A stretch of 64,000 nucleotides of DNA, from the NCBI GenBank assembly GCA_016800925.1, contig JABCPU010000013.1, positions 1-64,000 of the forward strand. Direction: 5' to 3'. Within the stretch, counting starts at the first letter, position 1; each line of letters starts with the position of its first letter. Below the pieces are notes generated by a model. It did not search any database. It had not been told where the DNA came from and saw only the letters and a program-made list of their open reading frames with translations. Of the stretch, positions 34,197 to 47,584 are shown in pieces. Origin of the DNA: Suillus spraguei. Its lineage: Eukaryota; Basidiomycota; Agaricomycetes; Boletales; Suillaceae. The position numbers and the translations under genes were made by a program.

Positions 34197-34634
34197 TGTT
34201 AAGAAAGCTGTGACGATGATTAGACGAAAGCTCTGTCCAGTTCAAGGCATTGAGAAGTGTGAACTTGAGGTAGTGCGGCAACTGACATAACCGGTATACC
34301 GCTATTTTGAGTTATCATCCGTAAGACAACTCGATAGTGGCATTATGTCAGCGGATTGATGCTGGCGTTAGTGGCCTATCTAAGTCGGAGGCTACGGGTT
34401 CGCGACGACCCCTAGATTAAGGTTGATTGATGAAAGTCCCGGTCTTTACACTTCAAGTTCCCCCTCATCATCAAGTGTAGCCACCACCCGATAGGGATGC
34501 AAGACGAAAGTAAACCTTGAATTAATGGTCGAAGAGCCAATAGATAAAAAATTGAGGAATATGTGTATGTTTATATATACAATGCGTGTTTCTACATGTC
34601 GGTGATCGATATCAAATGGTCTATTTATTCTGCA
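34197..34634. other. Intergenic region
   Basis: It holds the promoter side of the oxidoreductase gene and the 3' flank of the HECT ligase gene. No other feature is seen. Confidence 0.4.
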
Positions 34635-37600
34635 TCATGCAAATCCAAATCCTTCCCCGCCCTCGTTAATGGCGAGTAGCAATTGTTGTCGCAACATCTC
34701 GTACGAAGAATATTGCGGTAAGTCGATCTGATTGAAGCCTGCAAGACAGTTAGAAAATGTGATATAATCGCGTATGGAGCCTTACAAGTGTGGGCCTGTG
34801 GTAATCGATCTGAGTCTCCATATGCGCGATGAATGGAGAATCTCTGAACACCCTGAACACCTTGCAGATCCACGAATCCACCAAGCGGTACCCGCGAGGT
34901 ACCAGTAGCGAAACTGAGGACCTTGGCTCGCTCCTCTCGATTGAATGATTTCAGGGCTCTCCACCACCAAACTATCACGGGGTCAGAGCTTGTATAGCCA
35001 CTGTACTCAGTAGCTGCCCGCCATTCATCCACGTCAATATCAGGAGTGCCGGAGATGAGTAGCTCGAGCTCTTGCTCATTGAACTAAAAGGACGTGTGAG
35101 GATGCATGTTATAGTTGATCATGAAACACACTTACGATTGTGATAAGCTCATTTGGGATGATCTCCTGGAAGCCTGCTACAAGATTCTCAATTTGTTTGC
35201 TGATCGACGAATATAGTCGGAAATTCGCGGAGAGCTGCACGAACTCTCGCTTATTCTCCTGCGTTACGGGTATTGACTCTCCGCCCTCCTTCAAAGCAAA
35301 GATACGATTCACACCAAACTGTTAAGAAAATTTAGCCACGAGTAGAATGCAAGAAAGTTGATCAAACCTCATCCGCTTCCACGCTGAATGTCAAGTCCAG
35401 GGGTGTTGGATCATTATCCAGAATCCAGCACAACGAGTTATAGTACGCGGGATCAACCCACTCGACGTCCCGGTAGTCCACGGGTTTTCCCAAGAGCTGT
35501 CTGTATATACTCTTCGCAAAGTAGGCGTCTAGGAGACGGCCGTCATATATCGCCTTCCCAATGATGCGTCCTACGAATTTAAAGAAAGATAAATGTTCGG
35601 GATTGACCCACGAATTCTTGTTTGGCTGGTAAGTGAGACGGTCGGCCGCGCAAGGTTGGAAGAGAGCGTTATTAGGATCGAACATCTGACGTGCCAGAAT
35701 CTGGAACCATTCTCGAGTAACGCCGCCAGCATCCACACCCTCTTCGTCATAGAAGCGCACGCTAAGTTTGCCATGCTTTATCTGTTCTCCCGTCTTGCGC
35801 TGAAGGTACTGGAAACTATCCTCGAATACTCTGGCTCGGCGTACGTTTAGCTGGAGCGTGCCCTGGTGTTCACGGGGGTGCGGGCGACGGTGGAGTTGCT
35901 GAGTGAAATAATTTCGCTTGTTGTCGAAGTCAAGGACACGGGGATTATGTACAAGCAAGGAAAATGAACCGCTCATCAAAGACGGATTGTTGCGGACCAT
36001 GAGATTCAGCACTTTGCGGTGTGCATCCGTAAATGACACGAAGAGATCTTCCATACTCTCTCTAGAAGTCGTCGGAGAGCGAGGGGATACTGCTCGAAGG
36101 GCACGAGCCGCGGCCGACTTTGATCCTACGTATTTGCACACTACCATCAGTGACTCGATCAGAGGGAGTAGTACAATTGCCATATGCTCCAGTTCCGGTT
36201 TCTCTTCGATCGTAGACAGACAATCTCCTAGACGTCTCCAAAGAGGTGCGAAATGGAAGGATTCATAGATAGTTTGCACCTTCTCAGCATCTTCACTCTT
36301 CCGAGTCTCGTCCGTCACAGGACCAACCATACGAGGCGTGTACATATAGTCAATGGTCTTGAGGACCCGTAGAAGCTTCGTCTGGTCTGATGATGGTGAC
36401 GAGAATTTTGGTGCAACGGAGGACGCCAAGACATCATCACGTGAACTCGTCAAGGCATTCACGAGATCGCCAAGGTCAGCAAGAATGGCGTGTCCACAAT
36501 CCTGCGCCTTCGTTTTAAGTTCCTGCGCGATGATATCGCGCGCATCAGGAATGTGAGAGAGATTTTGTATCAAGGCAAGAGACTGCTGGAAGGTGCGTGA
36601 GGAACATTCTCCGACGGCAAGAATGTTTACGATCAGACGTAACACCGAATGGGGGATTTGCGGGGGCACAACAAGTAAGGGTTTCACATCTGTCTGCGCC
36701 TCTGCTGGGACATCAGGCTTAAGAGGTTCACCTGACGCTGCTGGCAATGGGCATCAGACTTTGATGTGGAACCATAATTGAAAACTGACCAGTTGATTCA
36801 TGGGTCCCAGGATCCTCAGAGGTAGTTGGTGCAGGTGCAACAACAGGTGCCGCAGGAGTGGAAGTCTCTGGCGCAACGTCATTTGACTGCTCCTTCTTAT
36901 CCGATTTAAGGCTTGTCAGAGGCTTGGTGACAGTCGACAAGAGCGTCACGACGGAATCCATTGTCGAGGGTGTTTTGAGGAGTGATTGTCGATCAAGAAG
37001 TCCGAGGAGTAATACAATTGGGAAATGTGTCTGGGGCATTGGTTTCTCTTTGCCTTTACCCTTTCTGGACGGCATCTTCCTTAGACCGGCCGGGAGTTCA
37101 TGTTCGGTCAAGAAGAATAGCGACGACTGTTCATTTGAACTGACGACATAGGTCATCGCTTCTAGGCAACGCTGTACGACGAGGTCTGGGACTGTTTCGA
37201 TCTGAAAGCCGCCAATCGCTACTGGTGTGCTGAGGTCCGCCGTTTTCACCTTGGCAGAGGTTTTAGGTGTTTGGAGCACCGCAGATTTTGGAGTACGAGT
37301 TGTCATTTGCGCAAAGCTCTTATCCACGGCGGCCAGGTCCCCTGGGCCACTTTGAAGGATACTGAGGAGAAGATTGAATAGTTCAGAACGGGTCTTGGTG
37401 TTTTCGCAGATATTGACCAAGATCTTGAAAAGCATGTTCTTCTTTAGAACGTGGGGGAAGAAGAGTAGGCGAACGAGCGTCGCCACCCCAGCTTTATCGA
37501 GGAGCTGAATGGCATCGCGCGGGGGAGGGACTTTGCGAGGTGGGAGAGGGCGTTGAGCAGCAGCAGTTCTGAGAGCCCGAGCAGCAATACCATCTCGAGA

Positions 37601-40600
37601 TCCATGTGCCTCGTCGCGGTAAACGCCAGCTTCCGCAATCATGTAAGACGGTAGAGTTTGCAACAAACCATCATCAGAATCCATCAGAACGACTTGTCGG
37701 AGGTGTGGATCCAAACTAGCAATGAAGCTTGCCGGATCAATATCTGCTGCAACTCCCGGAGGGCCTTGCGTGGGTGCAGGTACTGGAGCATTTCTGGACT
37801 GCTCCATCCTTTCTTGTTGGATGAGTTCAGCTCTAATTTCCGGTGGCAAGGCATCAAGAAACTCTGGACTGATCTGGGAGTCGGCAGGGCGCTCGACCCT
37901 TGCTGCACGTTGGTCCCGCACATGCTGGTTAATGACTTCTTCCCGTATATCATCAGGTAAGGCATCGAGGAAATCTGGATCAATTCCCATATCAGTAATA
38001 TCCACCTCGCTACCATGGATCATCACAATAACACGCTCGGAGGGAGCAGGTTGAGAAGGCCCTGGCACTTCTCCCGTAGCGGACACTTCTTCTGAGGAAG
38101 AGGCTTCTGGAGCTGGAACTACGACATGTTCGTCAGAATGGAGAGCAGGCGCGCGTATATCATCCATCTCTACATCAGAATTCGATGCAATGGTGGTCAG
38201 CGGTGGTGGATCAGATGTGAAGGACTCGGATTGTGCATCCACAACATTTCCCGGGCTTGCATGAGAGGCCACCATGCCAGACGGTGCAGCCTCCTCAGCC
38301 ACAGTGCGATCAGCCTCCAATTGGCGCGCTTCCGCTTCTTCTGCTTTGATCTGGGCCTGACGCTTCTGCTGTTCCCTCTGTTCTGAGGCCTCGATGGCGG
38401 CTGGGAGCAAGGCTATAACCGCGTGATTGCCAAGCCTATTTGCTCTTTCGGAAACGTGCTTGCCATTCAACGTCTTGGCTTCTTCGGTCCACCTTTGTAT
38501 TGTCAATAAGGGATCGAACGCGCGGGAATCGCCACGGGAATCGCTTGGTCGAGACACACGATCTACCCGCACACCGTCGACTCTGACCCCAGTGAATAGA
38601 GCAGCACCTCTTCGACCAAGGAATCCTCGACCGTCCACCATGGCACCAGGAGCGACATCCACTCTTATGGCTTCCGGACCATGACGATCTATGACAGTTT
38701 GAAAGATATGACCTGCATCGCCCCCAATAATGTCTTCGATGGAGTGTATAAGGTCATGTTGGGCGCCCCCAGCTGCGCCCCTATGAGAGCGGCGAGCCAC
38801 GCGAGTTAAGCCAACAGGACGGTTCGTCGCTGCAGAGGTATCCAGAAGAAGGGGGTGGACAGTAGCTTCTGGTGGCGCAGCTGGCACATGCCGGGGGCGA
38901 CCGAATACTTGCACGTCCTCGCCCGCTTTAAGCACGATTTAGCTTGCGAATGAAAAAAAGTGTTCCTTGGCTTACTGTTACGGCGCCTGCGAATGAAGGG
39001 ATCCCGGTCATCAAGCTCTTCACCCTCGAGGTTGACAGCACCCGTGAATCTGAATCCCCCGTCTTGGATGATGCCTTGCACATTAATGACACCCATTTCA
39101 TCATGGAAGCTGAACGACGGGTGAGCAATAGCATCATAGCGATGCGAGGTGACTTGCTCTTCATCATCTGATAATATATCAGGTTCCTCTCCTTGATCTG
39201 CATGAATGACAGCAACTGGTTCTACCAATAATGCTCAGCAAAAGGTTTGGAGAAGCATAGATAAATCACCTCCGTGTTCGTCCTCATCCTCCTCCTCTTC
39301 GTCCTCCTCTTCTTCATCAGCAACTTCGTCATCTTCATCATCTCCTCCCCGGATATCCTATAAAATCCGTCAAAAGAAGAAAAAGGTCTCAACTTGTTGT
39401 AAACATACCTGCCACATGATTTCTTCTTCATCTACCTCTTCATCAGCCGCAGGCTCATCGTCATCCTCACCGTCATCGTTGCCCTCATTCTCGACCAAGT
39501 CATCTTCCTCGTACTCTTCGTCTTCGCCATGCCATTCACCTCCGTTGCTGTCTTCATCGTCATCGTCTTCATCTTCATCATCTTCATCTTCATCGTTATC
39601 ATCATTCCCGCCACCTTCCAGTTCATCCTCGGAATCCGACGTCGCTGCGCTATCAGTCTCATCGCCATACTCCATCTCGACATCTTCGTCTTCGTCCTCA
39701 TCTCCTTCGGCCATTTCATTCTCTTGTGCATAATTGATATCATCCATAGCCTGTAATTATCGTTATTTGAATATAAAAAATGGCTTAGAATTCACTCACG
39801 CCTCCGAACCTATTGACGGCATGAACAAATTCAGTGGAGGTTAGGCGGTGAATAAGGGTTCGAACTTACATGCCTAAAGCAGAAGTTCTATATAGATCGG
39901 GAGTCTCTTCTCGATCGTCGTCATCCACGTCAATGTTCTCGTCCTCGTCCTCGTCCGCCACGCTTTGGGAGGCCTTTCCATCGCCACCGTCTTTTGCCTT
40001 CTCAGTTGCGCGACTCATCTTGATGGCAATCCGTGTGCTTTTTTTGAACGATAAGCACCTGATCGTAACGTGCACGATTACACTCACAGATTTTCCATTG
40101 GCCTAAGGATCGATGCCACGAGACCACGAACATTGGGGTAGTTCAGATCAACTTCAGCTAGTGCGCTGGTTAGGATTGAGACAAAATTCTTTTCCAACAT
40201 GATCTTCGCAATGTGTGTTGTACTCTCGTCCTGCGATTTGCGGCTGCCATTGTTAAAGCGTACAGTAAGAAGTCGGTTGCATAGATCCGCCAAAGCGAGA
40301 AGGTGTCCGTATCTCGTATCCACAGTGTCTTGCAACGTGAACTCCTTGATGGCGCGACTAATGGCCTCTAGGGTGAATTTACGGACTGAGATCAAGTCTG
40401 CGGAAACATCCTTGGATTCCACCCCTGCAGAGCTGTCGACGCAGAGAGCCACAAGTACGGACATTGCACAAGTACAAAGAGAGAAGGCTTGATTCATCTT
40501 TGCATATGATTGTGAAGTGATGGTTTTGAAGGTTATGAGGTCAGAAAGGAAGAACTGAAGGACAGCTGTGCGATGTCTGGTAGTGGGATCTTTGGCAGGA

Positions 40601-43600
40601 GTTGACATTTTCTTTTTCGGAGAGTAGGATAAAAACGCGAGTTTGCAGGCATCGTAGGAAAAAAGCAATTCTGTGAGGCATTGCATAATGAAGCAACAGT
40701 ACGAATGTCGGTCCTGATCGTTTAGACCATCCATGCTCTCAGAGGCGCCCTGTGTTGGATCCTCGCGCTTCGTCGTGAGATCATTGTCAGAGGAAGAGCG
40801 CATGTTCTTCATCAACTCGCTTATGAGAAAATGCACCATTGTCTCCAAAGTCTCTGTGTCAGGCCCATGAACCTCCGGCGGTGCTGGCTGGTCAATCTGC
40901 ATGTCATTATGCTCTGCGGTGTCAGTGTTTGTGCTCGACTGCGGAGTCCCAGGCTTGAGGATAACATGATGGACAGCGGAGAAAGGTTGCTGAAGCTGGC
41001 AGAGGTCCTGAGTTACCTGGATGAATGCAGACGGATCTCTGAGAGCCATTGCACTACAATTGCGCATGTATCCTGGGACGTCGATTATCCTTGTGCGTGG
41101 CTGAGAGAATAGCCGCTTGATTTCTTGCTTCATGATGTGTTGAAGTACAGATAACCCCTCGGCGATGTGGCGAAGTATGATCACTGCATAAGATTGACCA
41201 CCAGGAATAGCAGATCCTTTGAGATGTGAAAAGATATGCGGAAGTCCATCGCGCTTGATGAGTTCAGATGCTGTGCTGTGGTCCCTTGTGAGTAAAACCA
41301 GGAGACGCAGTGTGGACAGTAGCTCATCCCTGGGGAGGTCGGGATCAGCTAGTAACCGGAGGCAGAAATCGAATATAACGGGTCGTGCATCGACATATGC
41401 TGGGCCAGCAGAAATGTTAGGAGTGGTCACAGGTTCATTCTCTTTCGGTACAGAGATAGCAAAGGGCTGTTCACCGACGGTGAACAAAGCCTCCGTCACA
41501 AGGAGGTGGGAAGCCAGCCACTTTGGATGAGATAAAGTTCCGCTGACAGAATTCGACCGCAGCAGAGCTAAAAGGGTGTCCATCAAGCTTTGTCCAAGGG
41601 CTTGTGGAAGCGTTGGAGACTCCGATAGAACTATTGCAAGTAACCGACATCTAGCAGCCAGTGACTGTTCATGAACGTCATAAGCTGCAGGTGAGAGCGA
41701 TCGAATATCATCAACCAGCGTGCGAATCGACTGCTCCTGGAGCTCATCAGTTGGGTGCATAAATGCTCGATGAACCTCAAATATCAGCGAAGGGTGTTCA
41801 TCAACCAGTTGCAAGGCCTTTCGAGGTAGCTCTTTCTTCAAACTTTCCCTTGCTTCGCCGAGATCTTTCCGTAATTCATCGAGACCCTTCCCTTGCTCTT
41901 CGCTAGTGGATTGGGGAGGTGGGGTAGACTCGGCCGGAGGAGCGGGCGGGGCAGCATCCTCGACATCCATCTCTTCATCAGAGGGGTCCTCATCACCTCC
42001 ATCCGCAAGGGCATCACCTGTCTCGTCTTGCTCCGCGGCAGATCCGTTTGGCTGCGGGTCAGGGGGAAACGGGTAAGGCTGGCTCAAAAGTAGCTCTGTC
42101 GCGGCATTGACATTGTTATGGGTGCGGGCAAGAGCGCGTTCAGCGGCAGAGCGAGGAAATCCCATATCAGTGAGCTGGCGGATGCGATTTTCATCTGGTC
42201 CAGTGGTTCTAATATGAAAGCCGCTGCCAGCAGGAGGGCCAGTGCTATTTGGACCTTCTTGGGAAGGATCCCCCTTGAGTTCTTCATTCTCACCTGCCGT
42301 CACCTCAAGCATGATCTGAACAACCGACCTGACCAACGTCAAAGGTGATGAACGAAGCCAAGAAGCCTCCCAGATACTACGCAGTAGGGGTATACTTTCG
42401 AGGCGGAGCCCGACAAGGAAATGGTGAGGCTCGAAATAACCGGATTCTGTATCTTTTTTCTCCCGAGTTGTGACTAGTGACGTTTGGCCAGACTCGATAA
42501 GTGGCTTTGAAGAAAGTAATGGGTGCAAGAGATTCAATGCAACCTTCAGCCCTCCCTGCGCATGAGCAAGTTCCTGCTGCATGGTCTCTGTTCGATCTTC
42601 AGGTTTCACTGCCGTTGCGCCATCGACTAAGTCAGTGAAGTATTGGCAGATTCTGAAGATGGTTTCTAAGCCCTTTGCACGCTGAAAAGCGAGGAGCAAC
42701 ACGGTATGAAGAGTGGGATTCATCGTCCGCTCTGTAGTGCGTAGTGCATCAGTTCAAGTACGGAAAGGGGAACATCAGGTACATACCGTCCACAACTAGG
42801 ATCGTCACAAGTCCCAACATGACGCTGTGATAGTCTAGGCAACAGACTCGATCGCCTACGAAGGTTACAGTGAACAGACAATCAACTTTTGAGGGTAAAT
42901 TAATACCTTCGATCTCGTACTCTAAATGCTCCACCATTATCTCCGCAACAGTGGCTGATGCAGATAGAATCTGCTTCTTCTGAGTTGCATCAGGATTTCG
43001 CCTCGCATAGAACAACTTTACGATGGCTGAGGGAATACATTCAATCATTTGCCTTTAAAACTAGGTAGAACCGTAAAACGAACCTTGGAAAAAGGGAGCC
43101 AAAGCGCTTGGAAGACCATGCGTTAGATGCTTGAGAGCCTTGGCATTCTTTTCTCGCGGTGTGTCTGTCTTCGGTGATGTAGGCGACGATGACAGTGCGG
43201 GTATCGACGCCGATCCCGGCTGAACACCGTTGGCAATGACATCAACATTGGGTTCGAGGAGAGGAATCGAACCATGGCTAGGTGATCTCCCTAGGGGAGA
43301 TCCCTGACTGCTCGGACCCATCTCCATCCCTTTGGCCACCATGTCGGCCTTGAACAAGATGTTCTCCCACACCGATGCACGGTGGAGAGCACCTAGCTCT
43401 TTGACAACTTTCGGCGGATCGCTCATGAGAGTCTGGAGAAGTCCGATTGCAGACCTTCCGTGTGCATAGCCAGCAGTGGAGAAAACATCAGCCAATATGG
43501 TGATGCGAATGTGAAGGGTCACTAGGCTCCGGAATTGTTGATTTGCTGCACTTTCCTGTTCCTCTTTAAAGCATGCTTGAGCAAGTTCTTTTTTGTTACA

Positions 43601-46589
43601 TCTCGGAGAAATTACCTGAAAGATCAACGAACGGCACCAACTTGGAGCGGGACTGGGGAGTCGCCCAAAAACTCTGGGAGTCAGAGAGAGAATTTTCCAC
43701 GAGTTTTGAAAGATGGTGAAGTGCCTCATTGGGTCCTACGTCCGCCATCGTTCGAATAACTTGTACTAGTGAGTCGGAAGCAACACTATTCGCGAAATCA
43801 TATGGAAGGCACGGCAACGCAGTGAGCCTGCCGATACGCTCGAGACCCTCGACATTCCTGATGAAATCTCTACAATGTTGCGTATGTTGGAACAGACCCT
43901 CAAGAAACTGGGAACACAGTGCCGTGAGTTCTAGTCTCGGGAAGAAGTATGCACAACTCACTCGGCACAAGACATCAACATAAAGAATCACGTTGTTGTC
44001 ATGACTCCTTAGCGAATCGTCGTCAGACGTGTCCTCTTGAGCGTCAGAACGAACGTCACTTTCCACAACATCCATTGGGATGATATTGCTCTTGTCATCC
44101 TTATCGTCCTTGTCCGTAGTTTGCGATGCAAGTATGAGACCATACCACTCTTTCTTGTCCTCAGGAATCACGAAAGTATTTCCAAGATCTTCTATTTTAC
44201 TCAGAGCAGACTTGACGGCATCAAAAATAGGAGTTTTGAGTGTTGGATGGTGGCGGATCAACTCGTCAATGGCGGTGCCCATTAGCACGGCATTTTCCTT
44301 TTCACGAAGGACCTTGATATGGCTCTCGGAAGTGAAGATCGAGATAATGCCAGGTATGACGCTTGGGCGAGTTTCAAGCTGATCCTGACCGACCTGGTTG
44401 AGGCAGAGCGCCCCGATTGCATTGGGAATGGCTTGGATGAGCTGAAGGAAGGCGTAAGTTAGTTCAAATGGTAGAGAAATAGTACTTACTTCAATGACAG
44501 GTTCCAAACCTGCTTCGATCACTTTATAGAATACTTGAGGCAAGCCTGCTTCTTGAATTGTCGCAAGCGACGTTGGCTCATTATGAATAAATGTTGCCAT
44601 TATGTTCATGGCTTCCATCGTCATCAATCAATCAAACCTGCATAACACATAAGGTGCTCACCAAGAGGTAGAAGATTGGGACCAAATAGGCCGCGATACT
44701 CCATGATCTTCTTGATTGATTGTGGCAGAGTAGAATCAATCAGGCCGCGCAGCCCTTCAGATGTACCCGTCGACTGCATCATGCGATGTATGGAGCGCAA
44801 TGTGTGTTTAAGCACGGCGGCCCTTGGAACCGGAAGTTGTCCTGCGACTATTATCGCACTTCGTTCTGCTCCTAACTCACAGTAGTCACTCACCGTACGA
44901 ACCAAACAGGTCCCTGGAGCGCTCGTTGCCATACATGGTGATATCGAAGTCGACCTCGTGCTGGTCAGGTTTTCAAGAGTCAATTATTGACTAAAGAGTG
45001 ATGATATCCTATGCTTACCTGGATCCTGGCTACCAAGACCTCGACTCCACGAGAAGTCGAAAACACCTGGAACGCGTTTGAGAAAGCGTAGAGGATATTA
45101 TCCACCAACTGCATAGCCTTCGAGACCATCTGGAGTCTCTGAGCCAGCCTATTCTCCATGATCTGAACCAGCAAGGGAACCAAGCCTGCGCTAACAAGCA
45201 TATTTCCCCCGTTTACATGCTGCGCAAGGTAGGTCACAAATGAAAGAAGAGACTCGACGAAAGTAGCTGGGACTCTGCTCTCCGGATTGTTAACCTCCAG
45301 AATAGTCTTTCTCAGAAGCGCCATGATGATTCCATGGTTAACAGCAGCATTGACAGCGCCCAACACCTCCGTCATTTTCCCTCGGTACCTAGCGATCGAA
45401 TCAAGTGCTGAGATAGCTGCTGTCTGCACAGGTATCGAAACCCCACGATCCAACTGCAGCAGTTCGGCGACGTGAGTAGTGAGATCCGGTTCATACAGGA
45501 AAAGTGTCGATGACGCTTGAGTCTCGCTGTGCGTATGGCCATAGATGGCGATGCAAATTAGTCGTATGACGACGAGTTCCTCTCTCATGATTTCGTTGCC
45601 GCTAGCAAGTGCCTTGGCAGATCGAACGCGACAAAGCAGTTCGAATTTGTCATCGTTATTCAGCGAGTGCGTCTCCAATACATCCGCCATAATCTCCATG
45701 ACTGCCTTGTTCTTCAGGGTTTCTTCCTCAATATGAATGGTAGATGCGTATGAGTGCGAAGTCGAGGGTGGAACGGAGAGTTTGCGAGGAGTGGATGGCA
45801 TAGTTTCACCGTGATCGGTTTCCTTCCCCTGTCCCTTCTCCTTCTGGTCAGTTCGGTAGTAAACGAAACTTACATCACGAGCTTCGGCAGGCAGAACATC
45901 GACCTGCGACAAACCGTTTGCACTGACAAGATCCAGCAAGCTTACGCCGTGTTCGTGGATATGAGGCCACCGCTTGGAGAGAGAGAGCAAACGGGGTGTC
46001 GATATGCTAAGGGCTGTTGATACCGCGGGCTGAGCGGAGTATTGTTGTGCGGGGCGAAGGAGAAGGCTCAGTGCTAGCGTGAGCACGTCAAGATCTGATG
46101 TGAACAGTAGGGAATTAAGCCTCTGAAATCAAGCACATTAAAGCAATGATTAGACACGGGTCGATGATTGTACGGAAAGAACACACATCATAGGAGTTGA
46201 AGGTTTTGCGATTGGTAGAATTTTCCAAAAGAAGCCTCTCAAACCTAAGAATATGGCTTATAGTTTTCTTCGTCTCTGGAGTAAATACGTTTATCTGCAA
46301 CTTGTCCACATCGTAATCTCGGATGGCTTCCTCTAGGATGACATCGAACTTATCAAGGACCTTGGTCCAAGCATTGAGATCGGATCGCGGCCATTTCCAA
46401 GAGTCAATATCAGCCAAAACGTCAGCGAGATCATCGTTTGGGGTGTTTACGAGCTTTGTGACAAGCTCTGCTACTTGAGGGTGCTGAAAACGCCACGACT
46501 CTGGTCAGATACCAACTGTTTCGTGTGAGAATGAGATGTAGACTACTGACCGGAGAGACCGCTCTCTTTGATTTCTGAGATATCTTCAT
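34635..46589 (-). CDS. TOM1: HUWE1/TOM1-type HECT E3 ubiquitin ligase
   Basis: A single very large gene of about 15 exons encodes well over 3500 residues. It starts [13 protein letters not shown] at 46589 and, after one intron, continues [19 protein letters not shown]. The N-terminal armadillo-like DUF908 and DUF913 regions span roughly 46.4-43.1 kb ([15 protein letters not shown]...). A UBA domain follows at about 42195-42078 ([19 protein letters not shown]). An extreme acidic tract lies at 39.75-39.28 kb. Ubiquitin-binding motifs of the DUF4414 region ([34 protein letters not shown]) lie near 38.0-37.8 kb. The HECT domain runs from about 35.9 kb to the end, with [25 protein letters not shown] and the catalytic site [16 protein letters not shown]. 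The catalytic Cys codon is split by the last intron (34785-34739). Yeast Tom1 and human HUWE1 degrade excess histones, ribosomal proteins and replication factors in the nucleus. Divergent from SUB1. Confidence 0.95.
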
Positions 46590-46847
46590 TGATCCGCAGC
46601 GAATGCGGGAAGACGAAATCGAGGCTTCAGTTTTGAATTAAAAGGCTCGACTGTAGGAGATAGGAAACTGGATGGAGGGAGTTGACGACGTAAGATGTCC
46701 AACAATATATTAGGAAGGTGGTTACCACGAACGCGTCCTCAGCCACATCCTACTTATTACAAGTTCAACGACGCGTTCTGTCACTGGCAAGTCGAGCAGA
46801 ATATTTCCGAACAATCTATCACCTAAACACCACCTAACACAGCGTTC
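46590..46847. promoter_or_regulatory. Bidirectional promoter between TOM1/HUWE1 and SUB1
   Basis: The two start codons are 258 bp apart and face away from each other, so this interval must hold both promoters. No TATA box is obvious. CG-containing runs such as cgaacgcgtcctc near 46729-46741 are present. Confidence 0.5.
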
Positions 46848-47517
46848 ATGCCAAAACGCAAGGCCCTCAGCGATAATGAAGATGAATACTATGACCACGA
46901 CGATCAACCACAACCACAAACCGAAACAAAGGTAAGTCAAGTACCGTGTTTGTCACGGTGAGGTCATGCTCATCAACGATTCCAACGAAGAAAAAGCAAG
47001 CTTTAAAGGCAACTGGGCAACCTTTGACTATCAAGAAGCCAAAAATTGGTTCTTCAGACAGCCAAGTGCGCGTTTTTTGTGCCGCCGTACTTAAACCCCT
47101 AATTCTATCACTGGTCGTTGGCAGTCTCCAACAGGCTCGAATAAAAAGTCAGCCCATGACAACGATGTTGAGGTCTTCACCAGTTCCGAAGGTGAAAAAT
47201 ATGTTCAACTAGGCCAAAAGAAACGCGTAACCGTACGTGAGTTCAAAGGTAAACCTTAATAATTTGAGTCTACATGCAATGCAATGATGTTGCTGACGAC
47301 AAACGCAGGCAAGATTTTCGTTGATATTCGTGAATTTTATGGAAAGGACGATGAAGATGAAAAGCCAGGAAAGAAAGGCATTTCTTTGAATCCAGATCAG
47401 GTTAGTCTACCTATCGTATATAAGGTGTCCCCGAGTAACATCCCTCTAAATTAGTGGGCTTGTCTGAAAAAGAGCGTCAACACCATCGACTCTTTCTTTG
47501 CTGACAGTAAGAAATAA
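46848..47517 (+). CDS. SUB1: Transcriptional coactivator SUB1/PC4 (p15)
   Basis: Five exons are joined by four short introns: MPKRKALSDNEDEYYDHDD..., KKQALKATGQPLTIKKPK, SPTGSNKKSAHDNDVEVF followed by YVQLGQKKRVTVREFKG, KIFVDIREFYGKDDEDE, and finally WACLKKSVNTIDSFF with stop at 47515-47517. The C-terminal single-stranded-DNA-binding PC4 fold is complete (LGQKKRVTV, FVDIREFY, KPGKKGISLNPDQW). The N-terminus is charged and short, as in fungal Sub1. Sub1/PC4 binds melted promoter DNA and supports Pol II initiation, termination and genome stability in the nucleus. It is convergent with the ABC1 kinase gene, the two stop codons being 67 bp apart. Confidence 0.93.
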
Positions 47518-47584
47518 TATTACATCTAAAACTCTATCTGTCACAACAGTGACCTTCTAATCGCATGTATGTCATACAATGTAA

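Noticed and set aside
39206..39733. Plus-strand frame coding long serine runs
   Set aside because: It is the antisense of the Asp/Glu tract of the HECT ligase; GAA/GAT codons read backwards give Ser.
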